A stretch of DNA of 64,000 nt from Bacteroidota bacterium. Its GTDB lineage: Bacteria > Bacteroidota > Bacteroidia > UKL13-3. Below the pieces are notes generated by a model that made no database searches, was not told the origin of the DNA, and saw only the letters and a list, made by a program, of their open reading frames with translations. Positions 9,007 to 16,775 of this stretch are shown here, one piece after another. The stretch covers positions 20,365 through 84,364 of the forward strand of contig JAIXSO010000059.1 in the NCBI GenBank assembly GCA_027484685.1, given 5' to 3'. The position numbers and the translations under genes are program-made. How positions within the stretch are numbered: the stretch's first letter is position 1; every line of letters begins with the position of its first letter.

Positions 9007-10017
9007 ATGAACAATATAGCTGAGCTAAAACCTTTATTACTAGCAAATTTAAAACCTAAAATAGTAATTACTACTCACCATAAACCTGATGCCGATGCTT
9101 TGGGTTCTAGTTTGGGTTTATATAACTTTTTATTACAATTAAATATTACTGCTCAAGTAATAACGCCTACCGATTATGGCGATTTTTTAATGTGGATGCC
9201 GGGTGAGCCAACTGTAATAAATTTTGAGGAAGAAACAGAATTAGCTACTCAATTGGTGGCCGATGCTGATTTTATTTTTTGTTTAGACTTTAATGCTTTA
9301 AAACGTATCAATGCTTTAGGCGAATTGGTGAATGCAAGTAGAGCAAAGAAAGTAATGATTGACCATCATTTACAACCTGAAAATTTTGATGATTATCGTT
9401 TATGGACAAGCAAGGCTAGTAGCACATGTGAGTTAATTTATTGGTTTATTCAAACTTTACAATTTGAGCATTTAATTAATAAAGAAATTGCTTCTTGCTT
9501 ATACGCAGGTATTATGACCGATACAGCTTCCTTCAAACATAGTAGTACCACAGCTAATACTCACCGTGTAGCTGCCGAATTACTTGAAAAAGGTGCCGAA
9601 AGCAATATAATTTTTGAAAATATTTACGACAATTATTCCGAAAACAGAACCCGCTTTATTGGCTACTGTTTAAACGAAAAATTGCAAATTTTACCTGAAT
9701 ATCACACAGCAATTATTTGTGTAACTGCTCAAGAATTAGAAAAATACAATATTATTGTTGGCGATTCTGAAGGTTTGGTTAATTATGGATTATCAATAAA
9801 AGGAATTAAATTTTCGGTTTTGGTAGTTGATAGAACCGTGGCACGCAAAATGAGTTTTAGGGCAAAAGGTAATTTCCCTGCTAATGAATTTGCAAGAAAA
9901 TATTTTAATGGAGGAGGGCACTTTAGTGCGGCAGGTGGCGAAAGTAAAGATACCATTGAAAACGTAGAAATTAAGCTAAAAGAATCGATTGCTGAATATG
10001 CAGCATTTTTAAAATAA
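9007..10017 (+). CDS. nrnA: Bifunctional oligoribonuclease/pAp phosphatase NrnA
   Basis: 336 residues, cytoplasmic DHH phosphoesterase. The metal-binding motifs are THHKPDADALGS (23-34), the aspartate in FCLDFN (Asp94), MIDHH (117-121) and MTDTASFKHS. The DHHA1 domain ends with GGGHFSAAGG (302-311). The family degrades short RNA oligonucleotides to mononucleotides and dephosphorylates 3'-phosphoadenosine 5'-phosphate. Length is normal. It is the first gene of a likely operon with four FKBP isomerases, the first starting 26 bases after its stop; I see no functional link between the two activities. Confidence 0.92.
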   Translation: MNNIAELKPLLLANLKPKIVITTHHKPDADALGSSLGLYNFLLQLNITAQVITPTDYGDFLMWMPGEPTVINFEEETELATQLVADADFIFCLDFNALKRINALGELVNASRAKKVMIDHHLQPENFDDYRLWTSKASSTCELIYWFIQTLQFEHLINKEIASCLYAGIMTDTASFKHSSTTANTHRVAAELLEKGAESNIIFENIYDNYSENRTRFIGYCLNEKLQILPEYHTAIICVTAQELEKYNIIVGDSEGLVNYGLSIKGIKFSVLVVDRTVARKMSFRAKGNFPANEFARKYFNGGGHFSAAGGESKDTIENVEIKLKESIAEYAAFLK

Positions 10018-10043
10018 ATAACGAATAGAACAAATAAAGAAAG

Positions 10044-10934
10044 ATGAGAAAGTTAGTAGTAGTAATGGCAGCATTAGCCATGTTTGGAGTGAGTAGTTGT
10101 GGTAAAAAAATGCAAACAACTGAAAATGGAATTAATTACAGAATTATTCAAAGTTCTGACACTGCGCGTTTAATAACTAAAGGCGATTTGATGATGATTC
10201 AAATGATTGGTTTAGGTCAATTAGCTGATTCGTTAGGTGGAAAAGATACAACCATTTTTGATTCATATAAAGTTGGAAAAGCATATTATATACCTGCTGA
10301 TGAAACTACTTTAAAAGATGTGTTTATGATGTTACATAAAGGCGATAGTGCTGAATTTGAGGTAAGTGCAGATACATTATTTATGAAAAGTTTTGGTCAG
10401 TTAACGCCTGGTTTCTTAAAGAAAAATAGTAATATTCACTTTTATGTAAAGGTGGAAAATATTTATAGCCAAAGCGAATTAGAGGTTATGAAAGCCGAAG
10501 AAAGAGCAAAATCTATTATGAAAGATTCAGTAGAAGCTGCTGCTTATATTGCTAATTTAACCAATGTGCAAACTACCACAAGTGGTTTAAAATATGTAAT
10601 TACTAAACCTTCAAAAGGTGCGCAACCTAAAGCTGGCCAAGAAGTGAGTATGCTTTACAGAGGTTTATTATTGAACGGTACAAAATTTGACGAAAACCAA
10701 GACGAGGCAAATCCATTTAAATTTACTGTTGGTATGCGTCAAGTAATTCCAGGTTGGGATGAAGGTGTAATGTTATTGCACGAAGGTGAAGAGGCTAAAT
10801 TTATTATACCTGCTCGCTTAGCTTATGGCGAACAAGGTGGTGGGCCAATTCCTCCAAACTCAACCTTGATTTTTGACGTAAAGTTATTGAAAATTAATAC
10901 AGCCCCTAAGACACCAACTGCAAAAGGAAATTAA
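10044..10934 (+). CDS. FKBP-type peptidyl-prolyl isomerase, lipoprotein
   Basis: 296 residues. Lipoprotein signal peptide with VSSC (Cys19). The C-terminal part (about 190-285) is a complete FKBP domain: YRGLLLNGTKFDEN, VIPGWDEG, AYGEQGGGPIPPNSTL. The N-terminal part (about 30-150) keeps an FKBP-like order of motifs (GDLMMIQMIG, IFDS, LHKGDSAEFEV, FYVKV) but lacks the catalytic WDEG and AYG residues, so I read it as a degenerate FKBP domain. The family catalyses proline isomerisation during folding; lipid anchoring places it in the periplasm or at the surface. First of four FKBP genes in a row. Confidence 0.88.
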   Translation: MRKLVVVMAALAMFGVSSCGKKMQTTENGINYRIIQSSDTARLITKGDLMMIQMIGLGQLADSLGGKDTTIFDSYKVGKAYYIPADETTLKDVFMMLHKGDSAEFEVSADTLFMKSFGQLTPGFLKKNSNIHFYVKVENIYSQSELEVMKAEERAKSIMKDSVEAAAYIANLTNVQTTTSGLKYVITKPSKGAQPKAGQEVSMLYRGLLLNGTKFDENQDEANPFKFTVGMRQVIPGWDEGVMLLHEGEEAKFIIPARLAYGEQGGGPIPPNSTLIFDVKLLKINTAPKTPTAKGN

Positions 10935-10935
10935 G

Positions 10936-11820
10936 ATGCAAAAGGTTGTTTCAATATTAATTCTATGTTTTTTTGTAGTAAGTAGCGTATTTTCTCAAAA
11001 AGGGAAATCGGTAGCCACTAACACCTTTACTAAACTAAGTAAAGGTGTTAGTTATAAAATAGTTACTACTGGGCCCAATAATAAAAAACTAAAATTGAAT
11101 GATTTGCTGTTGATTAATTTATTGGGAATAGGCAAAACAACCAATGGGAAAGATACGGTAGTGTTCAATACTTATGGTAGTGGAAAGCCATTTTATATTC
11201 CTGTTACAGAGCCCACATTTACCGAAGTTTTTTTGAAGTTATATAAAAACGACAGTGCTATTTTAAATATCAATGCTGACTCTCTTTTTACAAACAGTTT
11301 TGGACAACCTGCTCCAGATTTTTTAGCTAAAAATAGCATTATTAAATTTAATTTAAAAGTAGTAGAAGTTTTTGATGAAAAAGAAGTTGAAGAATTAAGA
11401 GAATCTGAGCGAGCTAAGACAGTTGCAAAAGATTCAATAGAAATAAATGCGCTTTTGGCTAAATATAAAGACATAAAAACAACTGCTTCTGGTTTAAAAT
11501 ATATTATTACTAAACCAACTACTGGCAAAATTCCTCAAAAAGGTGATGAAGTTGAAATGAATTATACTGGAATGTTTGCAGACGGGAAAAAATTTGATGA
11601 GAATTTAAATATAGCAAATCCATTTAGTTTTAAATTAGGATTAGGACAAGTTATAGCTGGTTGGGATGAAGCAATTATGTTACTTCACGAGGGTGAAGAA
11701 GCAAAGCTAATAATTCCTTCTAACTTAGGTTATGGCGAGCAAGGAGCAGGCCCAATTCCACCAAATGCTTCACTGGTTTTTGATGTAAAATTATTGAAAA
11801 TTAAATCTAACACTAAATAA
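10936..11820 (+). CDS. FKBP-type peptidyl-prolyl isomerase, exported
   Basis: 294 residues. Signal peptide at 1-20 (ending VFSQ) and no lipobox, so it is probably soluble in the periplasm. The architecture matches the preceding gene: a degenerate N-terminal FKBP-like half (NDLLLINLLGIG, LYKNDSAILNI) and an intact C-terminal FKBP domain (NYTGMFADGKKFDEN, VIAGWDEA, GYGEQGAGPIPPNASL). It starts one base after the previous stop and its last base is the first base of the next start, so translation is probably coupled. It is a paralogue from tandem duplication. Confidence 0.88.
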   Translation: MQKVVSILILCFFVVSSVFSQKGKSVATNTFTKLSKGVSYKIVTTGPNNKKLKLNDLLLINLLGIGKTTNGKDTVVFNTYGSGKPFYIPVTEPTFTEVFLKLYKNDSAILNINADSLFTNSFGQPAPDFLAKNSIIKFNLKVVEVFDEKEVEELRESERAKTVAKDSIEINALLAKYKDIKTTASGLKYIITKPTTGKIPQKGDEVEMNYTGMFADGKKFDENLNIANPFSFKLGLGQVIAGWDEAIMLLHEGEEAKLIIPSNLGYGEQGAGPIPPNASLVFDVKLLKIKSNTK

Positions 11821-12671
11821 TGAAAAAATCGGCTATCATCATTGCTTTATTAATTTTTTCCATCAAAATCCATAGTCAAACTTGGATTAAGACAGATGGT
11901 GGTACAGTATTTAAGTACATTACCAAAAACGAAAAAGGCCGTAAAATTAGACCAAACATGATTATGTTGGTTGATTTATTAGGCAAAGTACAAAAGGCAG
12001 GTAATATAGCTGAAGACACAGTAATTTTTAACAGTGGTACAAGCGATAAACCTTTTTATATTCCTACCGAACAGCCTGGCCTTCAAAATGTGTTTTATAA
12101 TTTAAATACTGGCGATAGTATTGAAATAAAAATAATTGCAGATACATTTTATAACAAAGTATTTGCAGCAAATCTGCCTGATTTTGTGGCAAAAGGTAGT
12201 ATAGTAACACTTTATTTTCATGTTCAAGAAGCTTTAACTAAAGAAGAAATTGAGGATAGGGTAAAAATTCAAAACACCAAAGCTGTTAAGTCTGACTCCT
12301 TAAATGTATTGAAATACTGTAATAAAATAAAAGGTGTAAAAAAGTTGGCAAGTGGATTGCGCTATAAACCTTTAAAGTTAAATCCAACAGGTACCTTAGC
12401 AAAAAAGGGTTCAATGGTTTCGGTTAGGTACAAAGGTTGGCTTATAGATGGTGATGTATTTGACGAAAATGAAACTGGTGAGCCATTTAAATTAGTGTTA
12501 GGAATGAACCAAGTAATTAAAGGTTGGGAAGAAGGGCTTAAACTAATGAAAACCGGAGAAAAATATAGGCTTATAATACCTTGGTATTTAGCTTATGGAA
12601 CTTTGGGCAATGGCCCAATACCTCCTTTTACCAGCATTGTTTTTGATGTGCAATTAATTGAAATTAAGTAA
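11820..12671 (+). CDS. FKBP-type peptidyl-prolyl isomerase, exported, third paralogue
   Basis: 283 residues. Signal peptide ends KIHSQ. An N-terminal FKBP-like half (PNMIMLVDLLGKV, LNTGDSIEIKI) precedes a C-terminal FKBP domain (RYKGWLIDGDVFDEN, VIKGWEEG, AYGTLGNGPIPPFTSI). The C-terminal domain is more diverged than in its neighbours: IPWYLAYG replaces the usual IPxxLAYG and PPFTS replaces PPNAS. The active-site tryptophan and tyrosine remain, so catalysis is plausible. Its start overlaps the previous stop by one base. Confidence 0.85.
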   Translation: MKKSAIIIALLIFSIKIHSQTWIKTDGGTVFKYITKNEKGRKIRPNMIMLVDLLGKVQKAGNIAEDTVIFNSGTSDKPFYIPTEQPGLQNVFYNLNTGDSIEIKIIADTFYNKVFAANLPDFVAKGSIVTLYFHVQEALTKEEIEDRVKIQNTKAVKSDSLNVLKYCNKIKGVKKLASGLRYKPLKLNPTGTLAKKGSMVSVRYKGWLIDGDVFDENETGEPFKLVLGMNQVIKGWEEGLKLMKTGEKYRLIIPWYLAYGTLGNGPIPPFTSIVFDVQLIEIK

Positions 12672-12685
12672 TATACTAAAATAAT

Positions 12686-13567
12686 ATGAAAAAAAGTACC
12701 GCAACATTATTATTGGTTTTATCTTCTTCGTTTTTGTTTGCACAGCAAGCAAAAGGTGGCAAAAAACAAGCTAAAACCAAAGCAAAAACAACTCCAATAG
12801 CAACAATAAAGAAAGTAGAAAATAAGATGGATTCTAATGAAACAGTAACCGCAAGCGGTTTAAAAGTTAAAATTACGGAACACGGAATTGGTCGTCAGGT
12901 ACAAAAAGGCGATAAAGTAACAGCTCATTATACTGGTTTACTAACCGATGGTAAAAAGTTTGATAGCTCAAAAGATAGAAATCAACCGTTTTCGTTTAAA
13001 GTTGGCGTTGGACAAGTAATAGCTGGTTGGGATGAAGGTTTTCAGTTATTAAAGGTGGGTGATAAAGCAACTTTTACCATTCCTCCACAAATAGCTTACG
13101 GTGCTTCTGGTGCTGGTGGGGGAGTAATACCGCCAAATGCTACTTTGGTTTTTGATGTAGAAGTTATTGATGCTGTTGAAGCTCCTAAACCTCGTCCTGC
13201 AGTTCCTTACGATGTTACAGGATTAGATACTGTAAAAATGCAAAGTGGTTTGCGTTTTGTAAAAGTAGAGTCGGGTAATGGTGTAAAGGCTCAACAAGGT
13301 AAATATGTTTCGGTACACTATACCGGCTATTTAATGGATGGCAAAAAATTCGATTCATCAGTAGAACGTGGTGAGCCAATTGAGTTTCAATTAGGTAGAG
13401 GCATGGTTATTAAAGGTTGGGAAGAAGGAATAGAGCTAATGCATGTTGGCGATAAAATGCGTTTTATTATTCCTAGCGAATTGGCTTATGGCGAAAATGG
13501 AGCTCCTGGAGCTATTCCTCCAAATGCTACTTTAATTTTTGATTGCGAATTAGTAGATGTACAATAA
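12686..13567 (+). CDS. Tandem two-domain FKBP peptidyl-prolyl isomerase, exported
   Basis: 293 residues. Signal peptide ends LFAQ, then a Lys-rich linker (about 21-45). Two complete FKBP domains follow: about 56-163 (HYTGLLTDGKKFDSS, VIAGWDEG, AYGASGAGGGVIPPNATL) and about 183-293 (HYTGYLMDGKKFDSS, VIKGWEEG, AYGENGAPGAIPPNATL). Both keep the catalytic aspartate, tryptophan and tyrosine, unlike the N-terminal halves of the three upstream paralogues. It is the last gene of the run, 14 bases after the previous stop, and a strong terminator follows. Confidence 0.92.
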   Translation: MKKSTATLLLVLSSSFLFAQQAKGGKKQAKTKAKTTPIATIKKVENKMDSNETVTASGLKVKITEHGIGRQVQKGDKVTAHYTGLLTDGKKFDSSKDRNQPFSFKVGVGQVIAGWDEGFQLLKVGDKATFTIPPQIAYGASGAGGGVIPPNATLVFDVEVIDAVEAPKPRPAVPYDVTGLDTVKMQSGLRFVKVESGNGVKAQQGKYVSVHYTGYLMDGKKFDSSVERGEPIEFQLGRGMVIKGWEEGIELMHVGDKMRFIIPSELAYGENGAPGAIPPNATLIFDCELVDVQ

Positions 13568-13592
13568 ATAAACATTTACATAACAATATATT

Positions 13593-13626
13593 AAAAGTCG
13601 GCCAATGTAAATTGGCCGACTTTTTT
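13593..13626 (+). terminator. Rho-independent terminator of the FKBP operon
   Basis: AAAGTCGGCCAAT pairs with ATTGGCCGACTTT around the loop GTAA, followed by six T. The stem is G+C-rich for this genome. Confidence 0.92.
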
Positions 13627-13629
13627 GTT

Positions 13630-13684
13630 GTTAACCTTATGGTAACATTGTGGTAATTTATACATAACCTGAAGGTAACATTCT
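13630..13684 (+). promoter_or_regulatory. Array of five 11-bp direct repeats, Pho-box-like operator
   Basis: Five contiguous 11-mers: GTTAACCTTAT (13630), GGTAACATTGT (13641), GGTAATTTATA (13652), CATAACCTGAA (13663) and GGTAACATTCT (13674). Each has a conserved 7-base core (nnTAACM-like) and a 4-base variable spacer. Sixteen bases later comes a -7-like TTCCTTTG (13701-13708). Direct repeats on an 11-bp period are how PhoB/SphR-type OmpR-family regulators bind. Assignment to phosphate control is inference. A matching array precedes the next gene. Confidence 0.65.
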
Positions 13685-13728
13685 GTTTAAAAGGTAATAG
13701 TTCCTTTGCGGCAGGTTAATTTTAGAAA

Positions 13729-16596
13729 ATGAATAGATTATTTAAACATGCACTCGTGTTTGCTTTTATTATTACAAGCATATCATTTGTGTCGGCCCAA
13801 ACGGGCAAAATTTCTGGTAAAGTACAAGATAAAAATACCGGGGAAGCCATTATTTCAGCAGTAGTTAGCATTCCTGCATTAAGTTTATCAACTACTACCG
13901 ATTTTGAAGGAAAATACATTTTGCAAAACGTAAAAGCGGGAACCTATACATTAACAGTATCTTATGTTAATTACATAAAAAAAGAAATTCCTAATGTAGT
14001 TGTAGAAGCTAAAGAAACTGAGGTTATTAATGTTTCGCTTGAGGAAAAAGAAAGTTTAAAAGCTATTACTATTAAAGGCAAAGTTAAAAGAGAAAGCGCA
14101 AACGAAGTTTTAATTCAACAGAAGGCAGCCATCGCGGTATCAAGTGGGGTATCGGCTGAGGCAATTAGAAAAACACCAGATAGAACTACCGCTGATGTTA
14201 TTAAACGTGTAAGTGGTGCTAGTATTCAAGATGGAAAGTTTGCCATTGTTCGCGGTTTAGGCGATAGATACAATATGGGCTTTATAAATGGAGCTCCATT
14301 ACCTAGCTCTGAAAGCGATAGAAAAGCATTTAGTTTAGATATTATTCCAGCAGCAGTATTGGATAATATGATGATTACCAAAACTGCTACACCTGATATG
14401 CCAGGTGATTTTGCAGGAGGTTTTATTCAAATAAATACCAAAGATATTCCAGACGAAAACAATACTTCAGTTCAATTAGGATTAGGTACACATTCACTAA
14501 CTACTTTTCAAAATACCAACCGTGTTGGTGGTGGTTCAACCGATTTTTTAGGTTTTGATAACGGCAATAGAGCTATTCCTGCTGGATTTCCTGGAACTGA
14601 TGCTTCAAAAGCAATAACCGATAATGCTAAATTAGCTAATTATACCAAAGGTTTTAACAATAATTTTGCGCCAGAAAATGTAAGTTTTACACGTCCTAAT
14701 TTTAACTTACAGGCTAATAGCAGCCGTAGATGGAAAATTGGTAAAAACGATTTTGGTGTAGTAGGAGCATTAACTTATAGTAATTCATTGCGTTATATGC
14801 CATTTACTATTAGAAATGTGGACGGTGCTAACACTATTAATGAACTTGCTGACAATGCCAAATATGATGGCTCAACACTAGATTATAATAACTATAGAAA
14901 TACAGTAAACTTAGGTGGTATTTTAAATTTTAGTTATAAAATAGGTAAAAATACAAAGTTGGTATTTAAAAACTTAATTACCCAAACGGGCGATGATCAA
15001 ACCATTACTAGAACTGGAAGCTCAATTAAAGGTGTTAACGATCCAATTGAATCGCAAGTAGAGCGTAAGTTTCAACATTATATTTACCAATACCAACAAA
15101 GCAGAATGATTAGTTCTCAGTTCGGTGGAGATCATTTTTTTACAGGGTCTAAAATAAAAGTGAACTACACATTAGGCTATAATAATTTAAATAAGCAAAT
15201 GCCTGATTTTAAACGTTTGTTTTATCAAGCAGATAGAAATGTATCTACTGAGTTTGGTGCAACTGAAGCTCAAATTACGGATAACGCTAGTGCTTTTTCG
15301 GTAGCGAATAGTGGTAGATTTGTTTCTAATTTATCAGAAAATAGTTTCAATGCCAATTATAGTGCAACCATTCCATTTAAATTTTTACCAAAAGTATTTG
15401 CTCGTAACGAGTTAAAAGTGGGTGGAATGAATATGTATAGAACACGCGATTTTAAGGCCAGAAACTTTATATATACATTTAATGGAAATGTGTTTGATAG
15501 AAATATTTTACAGAGCGATGTCAGCACATTGTTCAACAATATAGGCGAAAATGGAATTTTTCAAAAAGAAACAACTCAAAAGTTTGATTCGTATGATGCA
15601 AATTCAACCTTACATGCAGGCTTTATTATGTTAAATCAAAAATTAAGTAATTTAAGATTGATTTATGGTGTTAGAGTTGAAAGCTTTAATCAAAAGGTAA
15701 ATTCGTTTGATAACAGTGGTAATCCAGTAAATGTTAATAGCACGGTTGTTGATTTTTTACCTTCATTAAATGCAATTTATGAAATTACTAATAAACAAAA
15801 TTTACGTTTAGGTTATGCTAAAACTGTTTCGCGACCTGAATTTAGAGAGTTTGCTCCATTGGCCTTTTTTGAGGTAAACTATAACGGGGTAGTAACAGGC
15901 AATCCAAACTTGGTTAGAGCAACCATTGACAATTTAGATTTGAAATGGGAAATGTTCCCATCAGCTGGTCAAACCTTTTCAGTAAATCCATTTTATAAAA
16001 GATTTACCAATCCAGTGGAGTTAATTGCGAATCCTGCCTTGGATGGTGCTTTACAATTTACTTATGGTAATGCGGCCGAAGCATATAATTATGGTGTGGA
16101 GTTAGAAGCAAGAGTTACTTTGAGTACTTTTACTAAAAACAAAGCAGGTATATTAAATAGATTTACCTTGTATTCTAATTTTAGCTTTATTCAGTCAGAA
16201 GTTAACGTGGGTGCAATGGGCGGAGCTGTAACTAACAGACCTTTACAAGGACAGTCTCCTTATGTATTCAATGCTGGGGTTAACTATAGCAATCCTAAAA
16301 AATTCTTTGATATTACTTTAAATGCCAATAGAGTAGGAAGACGTATTGCATTTGTGGGTACTCAAGATAATTTTACTATTTGGGAAAACCCAAGAACAAT
16401 ATTAGATGCAAGTATTTCAAAAACATTTAAAAAGAAATTGATAGCTAAATTAACCATGGGCGATTTGTTAGCTCAAAACTTAGTTTTCTATCAAGATTTA
16501 AATAAAAACGGTAACTATGATGAAGGTAAAGATATTGCTACTTTCAACTACCGATTTGGGTTCACAACTTCATTTTCATTAACCTATAATTTTTAG
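13729..16596 (+). CDS. TonB-dependent receptor, likely co-regulated with the following T9SS protein
   Basis: 955 residues. Signal peptide about 1-23 (ending VSA). A carboxypeptidase-regulatory-like domain follows (about 27-107; SGKVQDKNTGEAIISAVVSI). The plug (about 125-240) has TTADVIKRVSGASI and FAIVRGLGDRYN, then the GDFAGGFIQINTKD end. A large barrel runs to SFSLTYNF. The plug belongs to the large receptor type that lists TPDMPGDFAGG after the plug core. A Pho-box-like array lies 45 bases upstream of its start, and an equivalent array lies before the next gene, so the two probably respond to one signal while using separate promoters, since a terminator separates them. The ligand is unknown. 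Confidence 0.92.
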   Translation: MNRLFKHALVFAFIITSISFVSAQTGKISGKVQDKNTGEAIISAVVSIPALSLSTTTDFEGKYILQNVKAGTYTLTVSYVNYIKKEIPNVVVEAKETEVINVSLEEKESLKAITIKGKVKRESANEVLIQQKAAIAVSSGVSAEAIRKTPDRTTADVIKRVSGASIQDGKFAIVRGLGDRYNMGFINGAPLPSSESDRKAFSLDIIPAAVLDNMMITKTATPDMPGDFAGGFIQINTKDIPDENNTSVQLGLGTHSLTTFQNTNRVGGGSTDFLGFDNGNRAIPAGFPGTDASKAITDNAKLANYTKGFNNNFAPENVSFTRPNFNLQANSSRRWKIGKNDFGVVGALTYSNSLRYMPFTIRNVDGANTINELADNAKYDGSTLDYNNYRNTVNLGGILNFSYKIGKNTKLVFKNLITQTGDDQTITRTGSSIKGVNDPIESQVERKFQHYIYQYQQSRMISSQFGGDHFFTGSKIKVNYTLGYNNLNKQMPDFKRLFYQADRNVSTEFGATEAQITDNASAFSVANSGRFVSNLSENSFNANYSATIPFKFLPKVFARNELKVGGMNMYRTRDFKARNFIYTFNGNVFDRNILQSDVSTLFNNIGENGIFQKETTQKFDSYDANSTLHAGFIMLNQKLSNLRLIYGVRVESFNQKVNSFDNSGNPVNVNSTVVDFLPSLNAIYEITNKQNLRLGYAKTVSRPEFREFAPLAFFEVNYNGVVTGNPNLVRATIDNLDLKWEMFPSAGQTFSVNPFYKRFTNPVELIANPALDGALQFTYGNAAEAYNYGVELEARVTLSTFTKNKAGILNRFTLYSNFSFIQSEVNVGAMGGAVTNRPLQGQSPYVFNAGVNYSNPKKFFDITLNANRVGRRIAFVGTQDNFTIWENPRTILDASISKTFKKKLIAKLTMGDLLAQNLVFYQDLNKNGNYDEGKDIATFNYRFGFTTSFSLTYNF

Positions 16597-16631
16597 TTGT
16601 TTTTGTATTCAAAAAAATGGCTATTTAAACT

Positions 16632-16662
16632 AAACCCTGTAAGAAGTTGCAGGGTTTTTTTA
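16632..16662 (+). terminator. Rho-independent terminator
   Basis: AAACCCTG pairs with CAGGGTTT, followed by further T. It lies between the TonB receptor and the T9SS protein, so the latter needs its own promoter. Confidence 0.85.
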
Positions 16663-16676
16663 TGCTCAAATGTGTA

Positions 16677-16731
16677 GTTAACATTTAAGTAATACTACAT
16701 TTACCTAAGCATAACCTTGAAGTAACATACA
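16677..16731 (+). promoter_or_regulatory. Second array of five 11-bp direct repeats, Pho-box-like operator
   Basis: Five contiguous 11-mers: GTTAACATTTA (16677), AGTAATACTAC (16688), ATTTACCTAAG (16699), CATAACCTTGA (16710) and AGTAACATACA (16721). The -7 element TACTTTCG lies at 16748-16755, exactly 16 bases after the array, as in the first array. The fourth and fifth units are nearly the same as those at 13663 and 13674. Confidence 0.65.
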
Positions 16732-16775
16732 CGCAACAACGGCAATCTACTTTCGCGGATATTTATTTTATAAAA

